Shown: in pieces, positions 1 through 11,445 of the stretch
Layout of the letters: every line of letters starts with the position of its first letter
Numbering within the stretch: the first letter of the stretch is position 1
Source of the DNA: Gnetum montanum
Lineage: Eukaryota > Streptophyta > Gnetopsida > Gnetales > Gnetaceae
DNA length: 64,000 nucleotides
Direction: 5' to 3'
Assembly (NCBI GenBank): GCA_015680685.1
Contig: MNCI01005014.1
Coordinates: 32,036 to 96,035 of the forward strand
The notes under the pieces: model-generated
Seen by the model: the letters and a program-made list of their open reading frames with translations, nothing else
Databases searched by the model: none
Told to the model about the DNA's origin: nothing
Made by a program: the position numbers and the translations under genes

Positions 1-701
1 ATTGACATTGTACTTCCCCATCAGGATTGCACTTTCCCTATTTGCATAGGTGGAAAACCTATTTAGTCCTTTGGTTGGGAACAAGTGATAGGTGCCAATT
101 TTGAAATAGATTCACTCCTCTAGAGTTAGCTCACTATATCCCTTATCTTCCTTTCCATATATCTATTTTATCCATAATTTTCTAATTTCAGCATCTGATC
201 TTGTGGATAGATGTGCTTTTTACATCCTTTCATTTGGTATATTTAGAAATTCTACTATTGCCTTGATTAAGTATGAGACTGAGACTCCTTCAATGTTGAT
301 TATGGTGCCCTCTTCCTTATTGTGCCAAAACTGATAGGTTTCTCCAAGGTACCATTTGTCACTATTAGATAGGATAGGCCACTATGTGTTTACTACTTCT
401 TAAGTAAATTCCATAAATGATCCAAAGTTCATCTCTATGATTGTGGTCAGGATTGACCTCTCTTAAATAGGTTGGAGGTAGTCTTGTAACAACATAAGGC
501 ATTGTTCTTGCACTTGCAGTTCCTCTACCTCTCCTAGGATTGATTGTCTTGTAGAAAGAGTTTCTTGATGGATACTAAATGATTAGGCTTCCTGCTCCTC
601 ATGTTCTAGTTCTTGTCCTCCTGTTCGGCCTCTAACTTGGCCTCTTAGATATTTGCTTGCACATTGTGTGGTCCTCCTTGTGCTCCTCTCTTTGGGACCA
701 T
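1..701 (-). pseudogene. ORF3 N-terminal part of element A (broken, cut by window edge)
   Basis: The start codon (701-699) follows TGATTGCAA, a decayed form of the TGATTACAG acceptor seen before C's ORF3. The first residues read MVPKRGAQGGP, close to MPPKR at the start of B's ORF3. Further in, a NFG/DHL-like stretch (about 430-400) matches the NFGPF segment in C and D and LWTIH in B. Several in-frame stops (for example after QANI) and frame shifts show decay. The function is unknown; the equivalent ORF in C and B has a conserved N-terminal region and a coiled-coil C-terminal half. Only the first quarter is in the window. Confidence 0.6.
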
Positions 702-1234
702 TTGCAATCATTCAAGGGTTTATAATTACTAAGGAATTCTCATATATTCTTAATGATTTCAACCTTATTCATACCCTTAATTACATTAAGTTAGTTTATT
801 GTGATTGCAAAGTTAGAAAAATTTCAAAAACTTTCCCCATAAGTATTGATTTTCTTATAATCCTTCACAATTGTCTATTTTGTTCATATTTGTGGCTCAT
901 AATGATGGTTATGGTTCCTTAAGGACATTATTTAAGTGTTTTGGCATTAATATGATTGATTTTTCATTAAAATTTTCAATTTTCCTTTCATCCTTACCCT
1001 TAAAATACCTTTCAGACATTAGCAATTTTTGAAAAAAATCTCATATTTTCCTCACTAGCATATCCCATGATCAAGATGAGCACTCTAGGATCAGATAGGT
1101 TCAAAAATCATGAAAATCAAAGTAGTAATGTGAAATATATGGCTTGGGAAAGTTAGGAGGTCAAAGCTTAAATCAAAGAAGAAAAACACAAAAGTATCCT
1201 TAGGCTTAAATGAAAGCATGAGGAAAATTACACA

Positions 1235-1320
1235 AGTGTTTGCCTATTTATACTATTTGTAGGATCTGATATTAGGGATCTAATATCAAGGTAGACTCAA
1301 CATCGAAGCCCAAAATTTTT
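1235..1320 (-). promoter_or_regulatory. U3-like internal promoter upstream of element A ORF3
   Basis: In element sense, paired GATATTAG / CTAATATCAG motifs lead into a TATA box (AGTATAAATAGG, around 1245-1256). The 5' LTR of A carries a related CATCTGATATCA motif just before its own TATA-like CCTATAAG. The position matches the clearer internal promoters of C and D. About 530 bases separate it from the ORF3 start. The role is inferred from motif and position only. Confidence 0.45.
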
Positions 1321-2962
1321 TAGTTTTCATGAAGTCCTACAAATAAAGAGCAATTCTCTGTGTATGTGAGGAAGGTTTAAAGTAGAATTAGAGGATCTTG
1401 GATGATAGATGATGCATATTTCATCAAAAATTTAGCATAAATAGTGTGTAAAGAAGGAATATTGGGCTATGAAAGTTCATAAGAGGGATAATAAGGGTAA
1501 TGAATCCATGTTGTCAGAACAGATAGTGTAAATGATATGGAAAGGCTTTATTTATGTGGAAGGCTTAAGATGATGTGGAATCACTTACTAGGTATAAGGT
1601 ACAATAGTTATACAAGTGGGTCCTTCCCAAAGCAGGCTCTAATCCTTAATTCCCTTGTATAACCATGCCTAAAAGTGTCCTTAGGCACTTAAGGAGTTGA
1701 ATGTAACACATACCTGTTTAGCAAAACACACATGTTGGTACTACTAAATTGAGAAAATTGCACTATGTTATACAAAATCATAAGTTATGACTATTCTTAG
1801 AGTGAGATGAGATGGATTTAGAAGGAATTGTAGAAATTGGGATGTGAGGTATCTTACCATAGGTATAATGAAGTTTTTTATTTTATTAGTAGTTAAAGTA
1901 ATTACTAACCTTTCTATCCAAGATTCAAACCAAGTCCAGACCACATTCCAGTAACATCGCATCATTTCATCTCTTGGAATTACAGTTATAAGACTACCAC
2001 ATTTGCAAGGAGTATCATCACTTGGCATATTGTTGAAGAAAGGAGTTTATTCATGGCACTTTTTTATTTTTTGTGATTTCTAGGAAGCTGCATACCTTTA
2101 GGCATGGGTAACATGTCTTTCTAGTGGCACCCTCAGAAATTTGTTCTGTGCTCTTTTATTTTTTTCTTATGGCAACCTTTCAAGGTAGCACTTATTTTAC
2201 TCTTACTCCCATTTTTTGTTAGATCTACTAATACAACCTTAGCAACATGATAGAATTCACAACATTAATCCAAAAGAATGCACAAAATCCTTTGATGTCA
2301 CATGCTTTACATTCCCACTTGGTTCTTCACTTTTCAGTCCAAGCATATTGATCATAGGTTTATTCTTAGTTGTATGATAGAAAAGAATATCATTATGGCC
2401 ATGGTAAGAACCACTTATTAATGGAATGGATGGTGTGGGCTCACTGTTCGAATAATTTTTCCTTTGTGACTTGATAATATAGGGAAATATTTAGCTTATT
2501 GGACTACATATTGCCTTTATTCTTAATATGTCTTAATAATAATAAAAAATTATTAATGTCTTATTAACAATCAAAAATTATGTACAAAAGAAATAGAAAC
2601 AAAGTATGAAAAAGATAGTATGAAAAATGTGTAATGAATAAAAAATGTTAAAGAATATGAAAAATTTAAGAAATGAAAAATATGAAAGAATAAGAAAATG
2701 TCAAAGAATGTAAAAGATCTAAAAGAATAGGAAAAATTTTATCAAGAAATAGAAAAAGTAAAAAGAATTGTAAAATAAAAAATGTGGAAAAGCACTTATT
2801 GATCCTAGAATCAGAGTATAGTGTCTTCTCCATGACTAAACTCATGGGTGAGTGTTTGGAAAATGCTTCCTAGGTCTCCTAGATCATACACTTTAGGTGA
2901 TTCACTTACCATATTTATTGATTCACTTTAGGTTATCTTAATGGTAGTTGAGTTTTAATCAT
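1321..2962 (-). other. Non-coding 3' region of element A (conserved blocks and AT-rich tract)
   Basis: No reading frame is supported. The stretch contains conserved block 2 (1606-1670, sense core GCCTGCTTTGGGAAGGACCC), conserved block 1 (2099-2125, sense CTAGAAAGACATGTTACCC) and an A-rich tract (about 2525-2790) that directly follows the gag-protease linker. The same order is present in B, C, D and E. In C and D the AT-rich tract follows integrase; here it follows the linker. Confidence 0.6.
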
Positions 2963-3260
2963 CTAGTCCTTAGTTTCTTTTCCTATTGATGTATGATTAT
3001 GATTTATTAATTTCATTTTTGGATCCTTAGTTGGAGTCATTTTTTGAGAATGGGAATTAATAAATGAGTTAGATTGTTCCATGCATATTTTGGATAGTTG
3101 AAGGTTCTCAGTTGTTGGCCATAGGGTGTCTTTTGATTTGGTGGCCCCTACTCTTTCTTTTGCACACACTTTTTTTTCACTATTGTTGTGGACTAGTATG
3201 GTAATTGTGTTGATGTTTTGAATGATTAGCCCAAGATTGCACCCTTTTCTTTTAGGATTA
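2963..3260 (-). pseudogene. Protease-RT linker remnant, element A
   Basis: The minus-strand translation contains SKDTLWPTTENLQLSKICME, which aligns by eye with the linker after protease in D (EDT.WLIANLDSSTLCMD), B (LRNENMKLSETCME) and E (WLKNENIKLS.RCME). In D and C this linker leads into RT; in A it ends in a stop and passes into the AT-rich tract. It marks the point where A lost, or never had, the rest of pol. No function of its own is proposed. Confidence 0.55.
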
Positions 3261-3274
3261 TTACATGGATTTCA

Positions 3275-3640
3275 CTATGTGTGTATGGCTCCATGCTTAT
3301 CCTTCTTAGAGATCTCAATATATAGATCTCTCATACTTAGCTTCGAATCAATTGTGCTAAGCCATGATCTCCCCATGATAATTGGTAATTCCTTAGTAGC
3401 ATCTTTCACATCAATTAGTAGAAAGTTTGCTAAATAAGACCACCCATTGATAGTGGTCATCATGTCATTAATATGTCCCAAGGAAATGACAAAAGATTGG
3501 TCTGCAAGCTCTAAACTGATATTACATTCCTTCAATGGTGGGAGGTTCCATGCTTGATATCTTTCGTAAAAGATCAAATTCATCCTAGAACATAAGTCTA
3601 GTAGAGCTTTGCATGGAAAATTTCAGCTACTTATAAATAC
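3275..3640 (-). pseudogene. Retropepsin-like protease domain, element A (decayed)
   Basis: The domain would process the Gag-Pol polyprotein. The minus-strand frame reads MNLIFYERYQAWNLPPLKE, then LELADQSFVISLGHINDM, then LPIIMGRSWLSTIDSKLSMR. This is the Tat/Athila-type protease layout: LADQS.PLG, a flap-like GWSYLANFLLIDV segment, then the I(I/L)GR.(W/F)L motif. The catalytic D-S/T-G triad should lie just upstream of MNLIF, around 3600, and is lost in frame. The same domain recurs in B, C and D. The gene is interrupted and certainly inactive. Confidence 0.75.
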
Positions 3641-4159
3641 ATCAACGAAACTCCTGGATTAATTCTCTTCTTAGGAAGTGGCCCTGCCTTAATCTAGTCT
3701 GTAACTATTTCTATAAGCCTAATAATTTACATGTTATTGTTGAACGATGTCAGAAGCTTGTTGTTGGTAGGTGGATTTGTTCAAGGAAAAGTTGATCTTA
3801 TGAAGATCTAACTCTATTAGCCTTTTCTAGACTTGTCCTAAAGAAAGGACATTTCTTTGTCTGGTCCTTAGTGTTGCTGGTAGGAACCTCTACTTTTATG
3901 TTCACTACCCTTGAAATTATCCTATGTTGTGGTTACGATAGTAATTCCCCTTATATAATGGGTGGTGGTCCTAGTGGCAAAGGATTGGAAAGGGGATTTG
4001 ATGGACTAGCTATTGGCAAATGTGCATGATGACTTTGATCCATCCTTGGAGTAGTAGGTAGGTTTGTAGTATTCTGGTGGATAATAAGGAGAAAAAATTG
4101 AATGGACGTGTTTCTTGGAGATATTAGATGCTAAACGTAATATCCATAAGGATCTAGTT

Positions 4160-6291
4160 ACCTATACGAATATTGTTGCCTTGGCAGTGCAATTGCCCAT
4201 GTTTGTGATTGCTGCCATTGCTACTGATATTGCTCATATTGTTGACGATAGGCTCCACTTGGGTAATATGTTGACAAGAAGATTTGCCTGATATTACCTT
4301 TAGGATAAGGTAGTATTTAGGGCATATGCTTTTTGACAAAGCTTGGATTAAGTGCATATACCCCAGATTCTTACAAGTGGGCCATAACAAGACAACATCC
4401 CTTATGATGTTTATATTAGCACACATTACATCCTTCCTCTTCCTCTAAACTAGAGTCAGTATACCCTTCAATGGTAGAAACTTTTCCTTTGTGCTTATAA
4501 ATTTCTTGTCCATTAGCTCTTTTCTTCCTTCTTTCCTTGGCCCTATTAAGTGCTTGTTCAACCTTTTCTTCCACAATATTTAGGGTTGTAGCAAACTTCT
4601 CATCCATTGAATCCCAAACTTTTTCTACCTTAGTCACTATATCATTGATTGATTTTTGAATAGGTAGAGTCTTTTTCTAGATGATGTCTTCTAAGGTTTT
4701 TTCCTCTTGCTTGTCAGATAGCCACACATCTTTCTTCCTAATTGATGGATCTCTATTATATTCTTTAGTTGACTCTCTCTTCTTAAGTTCTCCTTCCTCC
4801 TTTGCAACTTGTTCAAGTAATCTTTGAATGTGATGGGTTGTTAGTTCTAATAATTTACCTTAGGAATAAATGCTAAGAGTTTCTCTAGTTTTTCTCTGCA
4901 ACCCATCTACAATATGCCTAAGCTATTTCCTTGGGTGAAAATCCATGGCCTAGGCATTTGTGTAATAGTGAATAGTATCTACCCATTACTGCATCAAGGG
5001 TCTCATGAGTCCCTTACTTCCATCCTTAGATCTGTTTTCTTAAGTTGGACACTCACAAATAAGTTAGTTATTTATTGTTAAAGAGTTCAAGCATGGTACT
5101 CCATTGGTTGATTGATTTAGATTCTAGTGATTTGTACCAGCTCTCTACCTCCTTCACAAGGGTTCTAGAAAATAGCTTTAACTTTTACTAATCACTTTCA
5201 ATATTTGTAGGGCACAAGCATCATGGAAAGCTTAAAGGTGATGTTGTGGATCAGCATTGTATCCACCTTCAAATCTTGGCATGTTGTTCATGTCAAGTCA
5301 TTTGATTTATCTATTCCTCATGTGTGTAGTTGGAATGTGAACATCTTCCTAGATGTTAATAATACTGCAAGTTGTCATTAGGGGTTCATCATCTCAATTA
5401 GGTTCATGTGCTCTATTGTAGTAGTACCTCCTTATGTGCTCATCCCTTTCATAATTTCTATGATCCCTTCATCTATGCTATTCATACTCTTTATCTTCCA
5501 AATTAGAATGTCTTGCATAACGATCATGATGGTCATAGCAGTCATGAGTTTCTCTCTCTTTCCTATTATGGTCCATGTACTTTTACCTACTTTTGTCAAA
5601 TTCTTTTGATGATTATGAGGATGTGAGTGAGGTAGTAGAAGAATAGTGCCAACTGACACTCCTATGATGACTCTAATATTCTTCTCTATGGGATCCAGCA
5701 AGAACTCTTGGCCTTGAGTCCCACTTGTGCCTTTAAGCCTTTTGCCTCCCACCAAAGCATTTCTAATAATGTGGAGTGTGATTTATTCCTAACAGGTTCA
5801 TCCAATCAAATGATAGGTGTTTGGGATTGGAGCTCATGAGTGTGGTGGAGTTCTTTAACAATGAATGCATCTCCATCAAGCTCCTCCAAGATAGCATTAG
5901 AATTAACTATCTTCCTTTGTCTTGTTCATCTCTTACTCCATGGCATGGTCCTTTCTTAACTACTCATCAGTAGGTTCATATGGTTAGGTCATGTATTTGG
6001 TTTCATGATACCATCCAAGTGCTTCATTTAGTTTCATCTCTTTGAGAGTATTTTGGAGCATAATAGGTGCTAAACATCTTGGTGGTAGAACAATGTTTAC
6101 TTGAAGATTCCTCCACCTTAATTGGCATAATAGATTCATCTCTTTGGTCCTTAATGTTGATAATAAGGATCATGATGAGCATATGGGATCCTTGTCTACA
6201 TCAACATACTCTAGTTTTTTTCTTCTTCGATTTCGTTAATACTTATTTGTAGTTTCTTGGTAGGTGATGTTGTATTTTTGTTTCAAGCCAT
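4160..6291 (-). pseudogene. gag of element A (broken)
   Basis: Gag would form the virus-like particle. The probable start (6291-6289) follows the primer site by about 115 bases, and PYAHHDPYYQH near the N-terminus matches B's gag (SYAHIDPYYPN). The central Retrotrans_gag-type region lies around 5300-4850. The coiled, charged segment at 4637-4416 (VWDSMDEKFATTLNIVEEKV, then a K/R-rich patch and an acidic stretch) is strongly conserved in B, C and D. A CNVC.YKHHKGCC sequence follows (about 4432-4398), a CX2CX3HX3C zinc-knuckle-like motif with a stop inside it. A Q/P/Y-rich tail leads toward protease. Stops and frameshifts are frequent. Confidence 0.7.
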
Positions 6292-6405
6292 ATTGTATTT
6301 TTAGATGTTTATTTTAAGTGTTATTTTCTTAGAATTATGAAGTTTGACTTTGTGTTCCAAGTATAATGAACTTTGTAAAATCAATTACTAAGCATACATT
6401 GACTT

Positions 6406-6425
6406 GTCCTCAACAATAGTGCCAA
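6406..6425 (-). other. Primer-binding site (tRNA-Asp type), element A
   Basis: Directly inside the 5' LTR the minus strand reads TTGGCACTATTGTTGAGGAC. Apart from a leading T, this is a decayed match to TGGCGCCGTTGCCGGGGA, the complement of the plant tRNA-Asp(GTC) 3' end used by Athila/Tat-type elements. Most differences are C-to-T or G-to-A. Confidence 0.75.
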
Positions 6426-7246
6426 TGATGACTGATGGAGTAATCCAACACCCAACCATACAGGATACGAGTGTTCATGTGTAGCTGGATTGTAATCCAT
6501 GGACAAGGCAATGTGAATATGCTAGTAATTGGTTAAAGTTGGGGATTTTTATCTTCCATGTGGAGCTAGTATAATCTATGCATAGGGTTTAGCTCTAAGT
6601 GAGGTGTATGATATATTGATGTTGGTAGGCCATAACTCCTAGCTATGATGGTAAGGTATAAAAATAGTACTAAGTCTACGGAAAATGGTAAAACAATATA
6701 CTCTAGCCTAGAGTGATGAGCATCCATTCCTAGCTTTTCATACATGCCTTGGGCTCATGTAACTGTTACTGGGATTACTAAGTGAGTTCAGTACTAAGCG
6801 AATCAAGTGAAGCCACTATTGGGTTAGCAAATGATTATACTTAACACCTGAAACTAGTTGTACTCATTTTACTTTACTATGTACAAGGAATGTAAAGTAC
6901 TTAGAAATGTAACTAATTAAACTAGGAAAATAGTAAGAATTATGCTAAGTAAAACAATAAAGCTAAGTGTATGTTGTAATGATGGAAAGCAATATCAATC
7001 TTCATTTCTATCATAAACTATACACAAGTACACTTCACTCAAATAAAGACTATAGACAACTACTTAACATCATACTATAGGCATTCACTCTATCACTAAA
7101 TCTACAAAAACAAACTACAAGAATCTACCTAAGGAACGAATGAAAAGTTATTTGATCATGTGCCTAAGTATCTTACTTATAGGTAGGAATGTGTGGAGTG
7201 ATATCAGATGCCAAATATTGTAGCTGGTGAAAATCATGATTTATCA
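6426..7246 (-). repeat. 5' LTR of element A
   Basis: The internal end is TGATGACT on the plus strand, abutting the primer site; the outer end is about 7246 (ATTTATCA, decayed ACTCATCA). In sense, the 3' part (TTACTAGCA..TTGCC..CCATGGATTACAATC) aligns with B's LTRs. A TATA-like CCTATAAG lies near 7180, with a GATATC-containing motif upstream. Length is about 821 bases. The partner 3' LTR would lie left of the window. The outer boundary is less certain than the inner one. Confidence 0.75.
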
Positions 7247-10200
7247 TATGGTAAGATGATTATGTCTTAAGTCAAGGACCTAAGTTTAATCCTAGGTGCA
7301 TCTACTCAAAGAAGTTAGGCTTTTGCTTATTCACTAACCCTCCCAAGACCTTGCTTGGCAAGATAAACATTGAGTTTATAGGTGACCTCTTACCCCTTCT
7401 ATGGACTCATACCAATCACACATGATAAGTTGGAATTATTATTAGTCTTTTTTATATAGATAAATAATCACTTAAAATAGAGGGAGAAAAATATAGATAT
7501 ATAATTGGAAAACATGAGAAATAAGAAACATAAAGATATTTAATGTATTAAGAAAGCATTTTAGTAATGGACAAGAAAATTTTGAATGGATGAAAATTTA
7601 ATTTTCAAAAATTATTAACAATAATGAATTTCTAGCAAAGGACATGTAAGAAGAAAACCCAATTTTTGGACTAATCAATGAATTTTTCTTATTTGACATG
7701 AACATAACCTAATCTAAGATGATAGAGGGTAGAGTTATAAGACCAAATGTCATTTATATAGAAGCTTAGAAGTGTACATGAGATACATGTATCATATGGA
7801 TAAAAGTTAAAGATCTATTGTATCCATATACAAGAATAAAAAAATATAGATTTGTGTAAAATTTAGAAAAAAAAATCTTATGAGTCATACCTTGAACCTA
7901 TGAGCGAGATTTGTACAACAAAGTTTTGGACATGAATTAATATCATAAGATAAAAAATTTGAATTTTTCTAAGAGTGATACAAAGGCTACTTTCTTGATA
8001 CTACATTTAATGTAGAAATTTAGAAGGCATAGAAAATATATATTTTATTTCTATTAATTTGAAAAAGGAATATAATAAAGTGCCTATAGCTATCTTATGG
8101 ATGAAAATAGTGCTTGATGAATATATAAAAATTAGTAGAATATAGAATACATAAAGTAATTTTAGTGAAAGTATGAATAGTGATTAAATAAATGTAACAA
8201 TTAAGGACAACAAGTCCCTTAATGTAAAGAGTTTCATTACCTAATATCAATGCTCCAATTAAATGGCAAACTTGATGAATATATAAGAAATAGGAATGAG
8301 AGAAGATGGTTAAATGGAGAAAGGCTAGTTGTATATTATGTGAGAAAATAATTTCAAAAAAATCAAAAAGAAAATTTTATAAGATATTAATTAAGCTTAA
8401 TATGTTATAAAATTGAAAGTATATTTTCATTTAGCAATACCCATTTCTCATTCCATAAAATGAAATTTGGATTTATATACCACTTTTTTAATAAGAGAAA
8501 TCACCCATTTTATTTTATGTTTATATTAGGCTGTAAAAATTCAACATAAGCAATAAATGAGTGTGACAAAAATATGAGTATCTAGATAATGTTACATGTT
8601 ACAAGACTAAATAAATATTATAATATAAATATTGGAGAAGAGTCAGAGTGGTTTCTATTATAGATAAGTTCTAAGAATAACATCTTATATGGTTTAGTCA
8701 TGTTCAAAGAAAATGAGATTATGAACCTCTCAGAAAATGTTACCACATCATAGTTTTAGGAAATCTATTGTAAGAAAGATATAAAAAACATGAAAAGAAA
8801 TGACTAGAGAAAATATAAAAAGGTTGTAGATCAATCAACCTTTACCCCTTGATAGAGACATATGGCCATGAGAACTCATGTAGCCAATTATATATTCATT
8901 TTTATAGGAGTTTGAGATATGTATATTAATTCTCAAAAGAAATATAGGCAAAAATACCTTTTTAAAATACATCAAATGGTACTTGAACCTCATAGGAGAT
9001 ATCCATGAGATAAAACAATAGCCATCAAACTTGGGCAATGTGCCAAGTAAAAATAACATCAAGGCATAATCCTAGAATGTGATAAAGTTATATTATATGA
9101 TAGGAAGGAATAGTGCCATAGAATAAAAAGACTACATCAATTAGAATAATCATAATTCATTATGGTTCTACATCATTGTACTTCATTGTTGCTTCTATGT
9201 TTGCTTAGATTTTGGAAATTTCTCTTTCAGACTACCCAAACTCTAGAATTTTTTATAGATGAATTAATTTCCTATGGATAAGAATATCATGTCTTTGAAT
9301 GTTTTCATAATCCTCTAGGTGTTGCTAATTTTGGAATCCTTGGTCAGTTGGAAAGGGAGTGATGGATACCTTGGGAAGAGAAATGAATATAGAATATATC
9401 TAATCATCCCTTTATACACTACAATTTGGATGTTTGTGAGTTGAAGAAGAATGATGCAAGCATGAGCAATGATCCATTTCACTTTAAAGAAAGAATAGAA
9501 CATATTATTTTGTTGATCTAATAGGTACAATCATCATAGAAGAAGCATCCACTTCCTCAAAATTTTGTTGGACAGGCATCTATGTGTCTTGCAAATACCA
9601 TACCATAATAGATGGCTTTTGGTTGGTACAAAACTCCCTAGACTATGTAGGTTATGGTTATTCTAGATGAGGATGAAATTTGTTCTCCTACAACTAAGTA
9701 GCATGAGGAATTAGTAAGTCCTTCATAGACACTTTTAAACTTTAATTGGTTAATTCAACCTTTCATAGTCACAATTTACAAACAAAGTTTATGTGATCTT
9801 GTTTTTAACAAAACCAATAAGGGGTACCATTGGATTTGATTTAGATTTGACTATGTAGTATGGGAAAAATTTGCNCGTTGGATTTGATTTAGATTTGACT
9901 ATGTAGTATGGGAAAAATTTTCAACTTCTACCATTTTAAATAGTTTGAAATATTACAGTCCTATTTTTCATATTCAAAACATGGTTTTGGACTAATTACA
10001 TAAAAAACCTATCAATGTCTATACTTATTGCATTTTTTTGTAGTTTGAAGGGAGGTTTTTATTCAACATGGAGTATAAGGGACTTCCATTTACTCTTCAA
10101 CCTTAGTTTTTATAATTCATATGTTTTTTAGAATTGCATCCATACATAAAATTTAGCCAAGACCATTCTAGATAGTGAGGTAGTGATCTTGTCAAGTTTG

Positions 10201-10450
10201 ATCAATTCACTAAATCCTATTGTGATTAGTTCCAAAAAGAAGATTTCCCATAATTCCTGGAAAATTGAAGGATCCTAACCCAAATGAAAATCCTCTAGAA
10301 AATCTTAGTGTCAAATTCCATCCTTGGTTCTCACTTTGTCAATGTAAGATTCCTAGCTCCAAAGAACCATAGACCATTAACAAGGACCCAGTTCCTATCA
10401 TGAACAGTCTAGGAATCAAATTGAAATAGTTTCTCATGAAGGATAATAAC
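7247..10450. other. Unassigned AT-rich repeat DNA between elements A and C
   Basis: I recognise no gene here; all frames are short and without familiar motifs. One part (about 7480-7990) is a second copy of the sequence into which B inserted: AATTTAATTTTCAAAAATTA at about 7596 matches the B flank AAATTAATTTTCAAAAATTA. It is therefore part of an older dispersed repeat of unknown class. The remainder (8000-10450) is low-complexity A/T-rich sequence. It contains one assembly scar (9833-9920). Confidence 0.5.
9832..9920. other. Direct duplication across a single n (assembly scar)
   Basis: The stretch TTGGATTTGATTTAGATTTG..TATGGGAAAAATTT occurs twice in immediate succession, separated by GCNCG at about 9872-9876. 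The two copies look identical by eye, unlike every other repeat pair in this decayed region. That points to two unmerged contig ends rather than a biological tandem repeat. Confidence 0.7.
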
Positions 10451-10455
10451 CTAGG
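10451..10455. repeat. Target-site duplication, left copy, element C (CTAGG)
   Basis: CTAGG directly precedes the TGATGAG end of C and is repeated exactly at 23004-23008 after the other end. This is the 5-bp duplication expected of Ty3/gypsy integration. Confidence 0.85.
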
Positions 10456-11168
10456 TGATGAGTGGCAAAGTACCCCAATGTCCAACCATATGAATCACAA
10501 AGCATTCATGCGCAATCTAGTCGAATTCTGTGGACTTTATAATTTTTGGTGCACTAGTCTTCTAGGAAGTAAATCTTACCTTAAGGTCATTCATTGTCTT
10601 CTTAATTACACTTGTGACATACACTGGTATGGNGCTGGGCATACCAAGCAATAACACTGCTAGGATTACCAAGTGAATACATATTGCACTTGAAGCGGTC
10701 GTACTTATGTATTTAATCTATCTAGCTTATCTTGCTTAATCAGCTTGTTACTAGAAAATATTGAATAAATAATTAAAAATATTAAATGCATAAATGAAAC
10801 ATTTAAGCTATCTAGAATGCTGCAATGTTTATCACAAAGTTCATCTTTATTGCTACACACATTGTCATGCTCAAGTACAAAAATGCTCGAACAAAGATTT
10901 GTACACTCAATGACTCCTACTATGGGCACTCAGGAAAGATATTCTGACTTTTAAATGGAAAAATTACAAGAACTCTACTACTACTATGAAAATTGATGTT
11001 ATAAATGTGGTTGGTGAGCTAGTATTTATAAACCAAAACAGACCCCTGCATCAACGGGGCCATGTTGACATAATAGACTACATCGATGAGGCCTAGTCAA
11101 TGTAACTAACTATAGTGACGGGGTCTAGTTGATAGGGCCTAGTCAACATGATAGACCAAAACTCATCA
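10456..11168 (-). repeat. 3' LTR of element C
   Basis: The plus strand starts TGATGAGTGGCAAAG and ends ACTCATCA, an 8-bp terminal inverted repeat. A TATA box lies at 11022-11032 (sense GGTTTATAAATAC), preceded by repeated GACTAGGCC / CATCAACG units in U3. An n at 10633 marks a join that skips part of the R-U5 region present in D and E: D's corresponding stretch is about 150-250 bases longer, so the true length is probably about 860-950 bases. Confidence 0.88.
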
Positions 11169-11182
11169 TATCCCCATGACTG
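11169..11182 (-). other. Polypurine tract of element C
   Basis: The sense sequence immediately before the 3' LTR is CAGTCATGGGGATA, followed by TGATGAG. Element E has the equivalent ATGGGGGTA and B has GTGAGGGTA at the same place. This short G-rich tract would prime plus-strand DNA synthesis. Confidence 0.7.
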
Positions 11183-11445
11183 AATGAAAAATTATCCTTG
11201 AGTTCTTTACAAAATTAGGAAGGTATGGGATTATTGATTAGTTTTTCACATAACAAAACAAAATAACATAGACATAATAGTACTAAGTGCTTAGTGTACA
11301 GACCAACACATTAGAAAAATTACGGTGTTCATGACATAAAATTGAACACCATGACATGATTCTTCAAAATTGGATAGCATGTTCCTTGATGATGTGAAGT
11401 TGGTGGAGAAGGTTAGATAGTCCCAAGCAATGGTGGCTCCTGAGG
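11183..11445 (-). other. 3' UTR of element C between ORF3 and polypurine tract
   Basis: No coding potential is seen. It holds the ORF3 stop-proximal trailer. The sense segment ending ACTAATCAATAATCCCATACC (about 11220) is shared with element E at about 61190-61210, so part of it is conserved. Confidence 0.5.

Larger units (their letters stand above)
1..7246 (-). mobile_element. Element A: RT-less Ty3/gypsy-like LTR retrotransposon, truncated by window edge
   Basis: Read on the minus strand, it runs 5' LTR (7246-6426), tRNA-Asp-type primer site, gag, protease, linker, AT-rich tract, two conserved non-coding blocks, promoter-like region and the start of ORF3, which leaves the window at base 1. 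No RT, RNase H or integrase lies between the linker (about 2963) and ORF3 (701), although C and D carry about 2.6 kb of pol there. B has the same organisation and a similar LTR, so this is probably a lineage feature rather than a private deletion. All reading frames are interrupted. The right flank after the LTR is TATGG; the left end is outside the window. Confidence 0.8.

Noticed and set aside
1768-2028. 86-residue minus-strand frame as a gene
   Set aside because: It lies in the conserved non-coding region of element A and has no counterpart frame in B, C or D.
7255-7300. Possible tRNA-derived SINE (AAGTCAAGGACCTAAGTTTAAT resembles a B box)
   Set aside because: No A box at the right distance, no poly-A tail and no tRNA fold could be seen.
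8835-9062. 75-residue minus-strand frame with PKFDGYCFISWI
   Set aside because: A weak resemblance to the copia gag FDG..Y..W motif, but no further copia domain or LTR nearby.
10436-10654. Open frame MKDNNLGDEWQS.. with a conserved DEWQ..NHMNHK stretch also seen near 60200 and, reversed, near 49450
   Set aside because: The stretch is the U5 end of the LTRs of C, E and D read antisense, and the frame starts in C's left flank and runs across the LTR end; conservation is explained by LTR homology, not by a gene.
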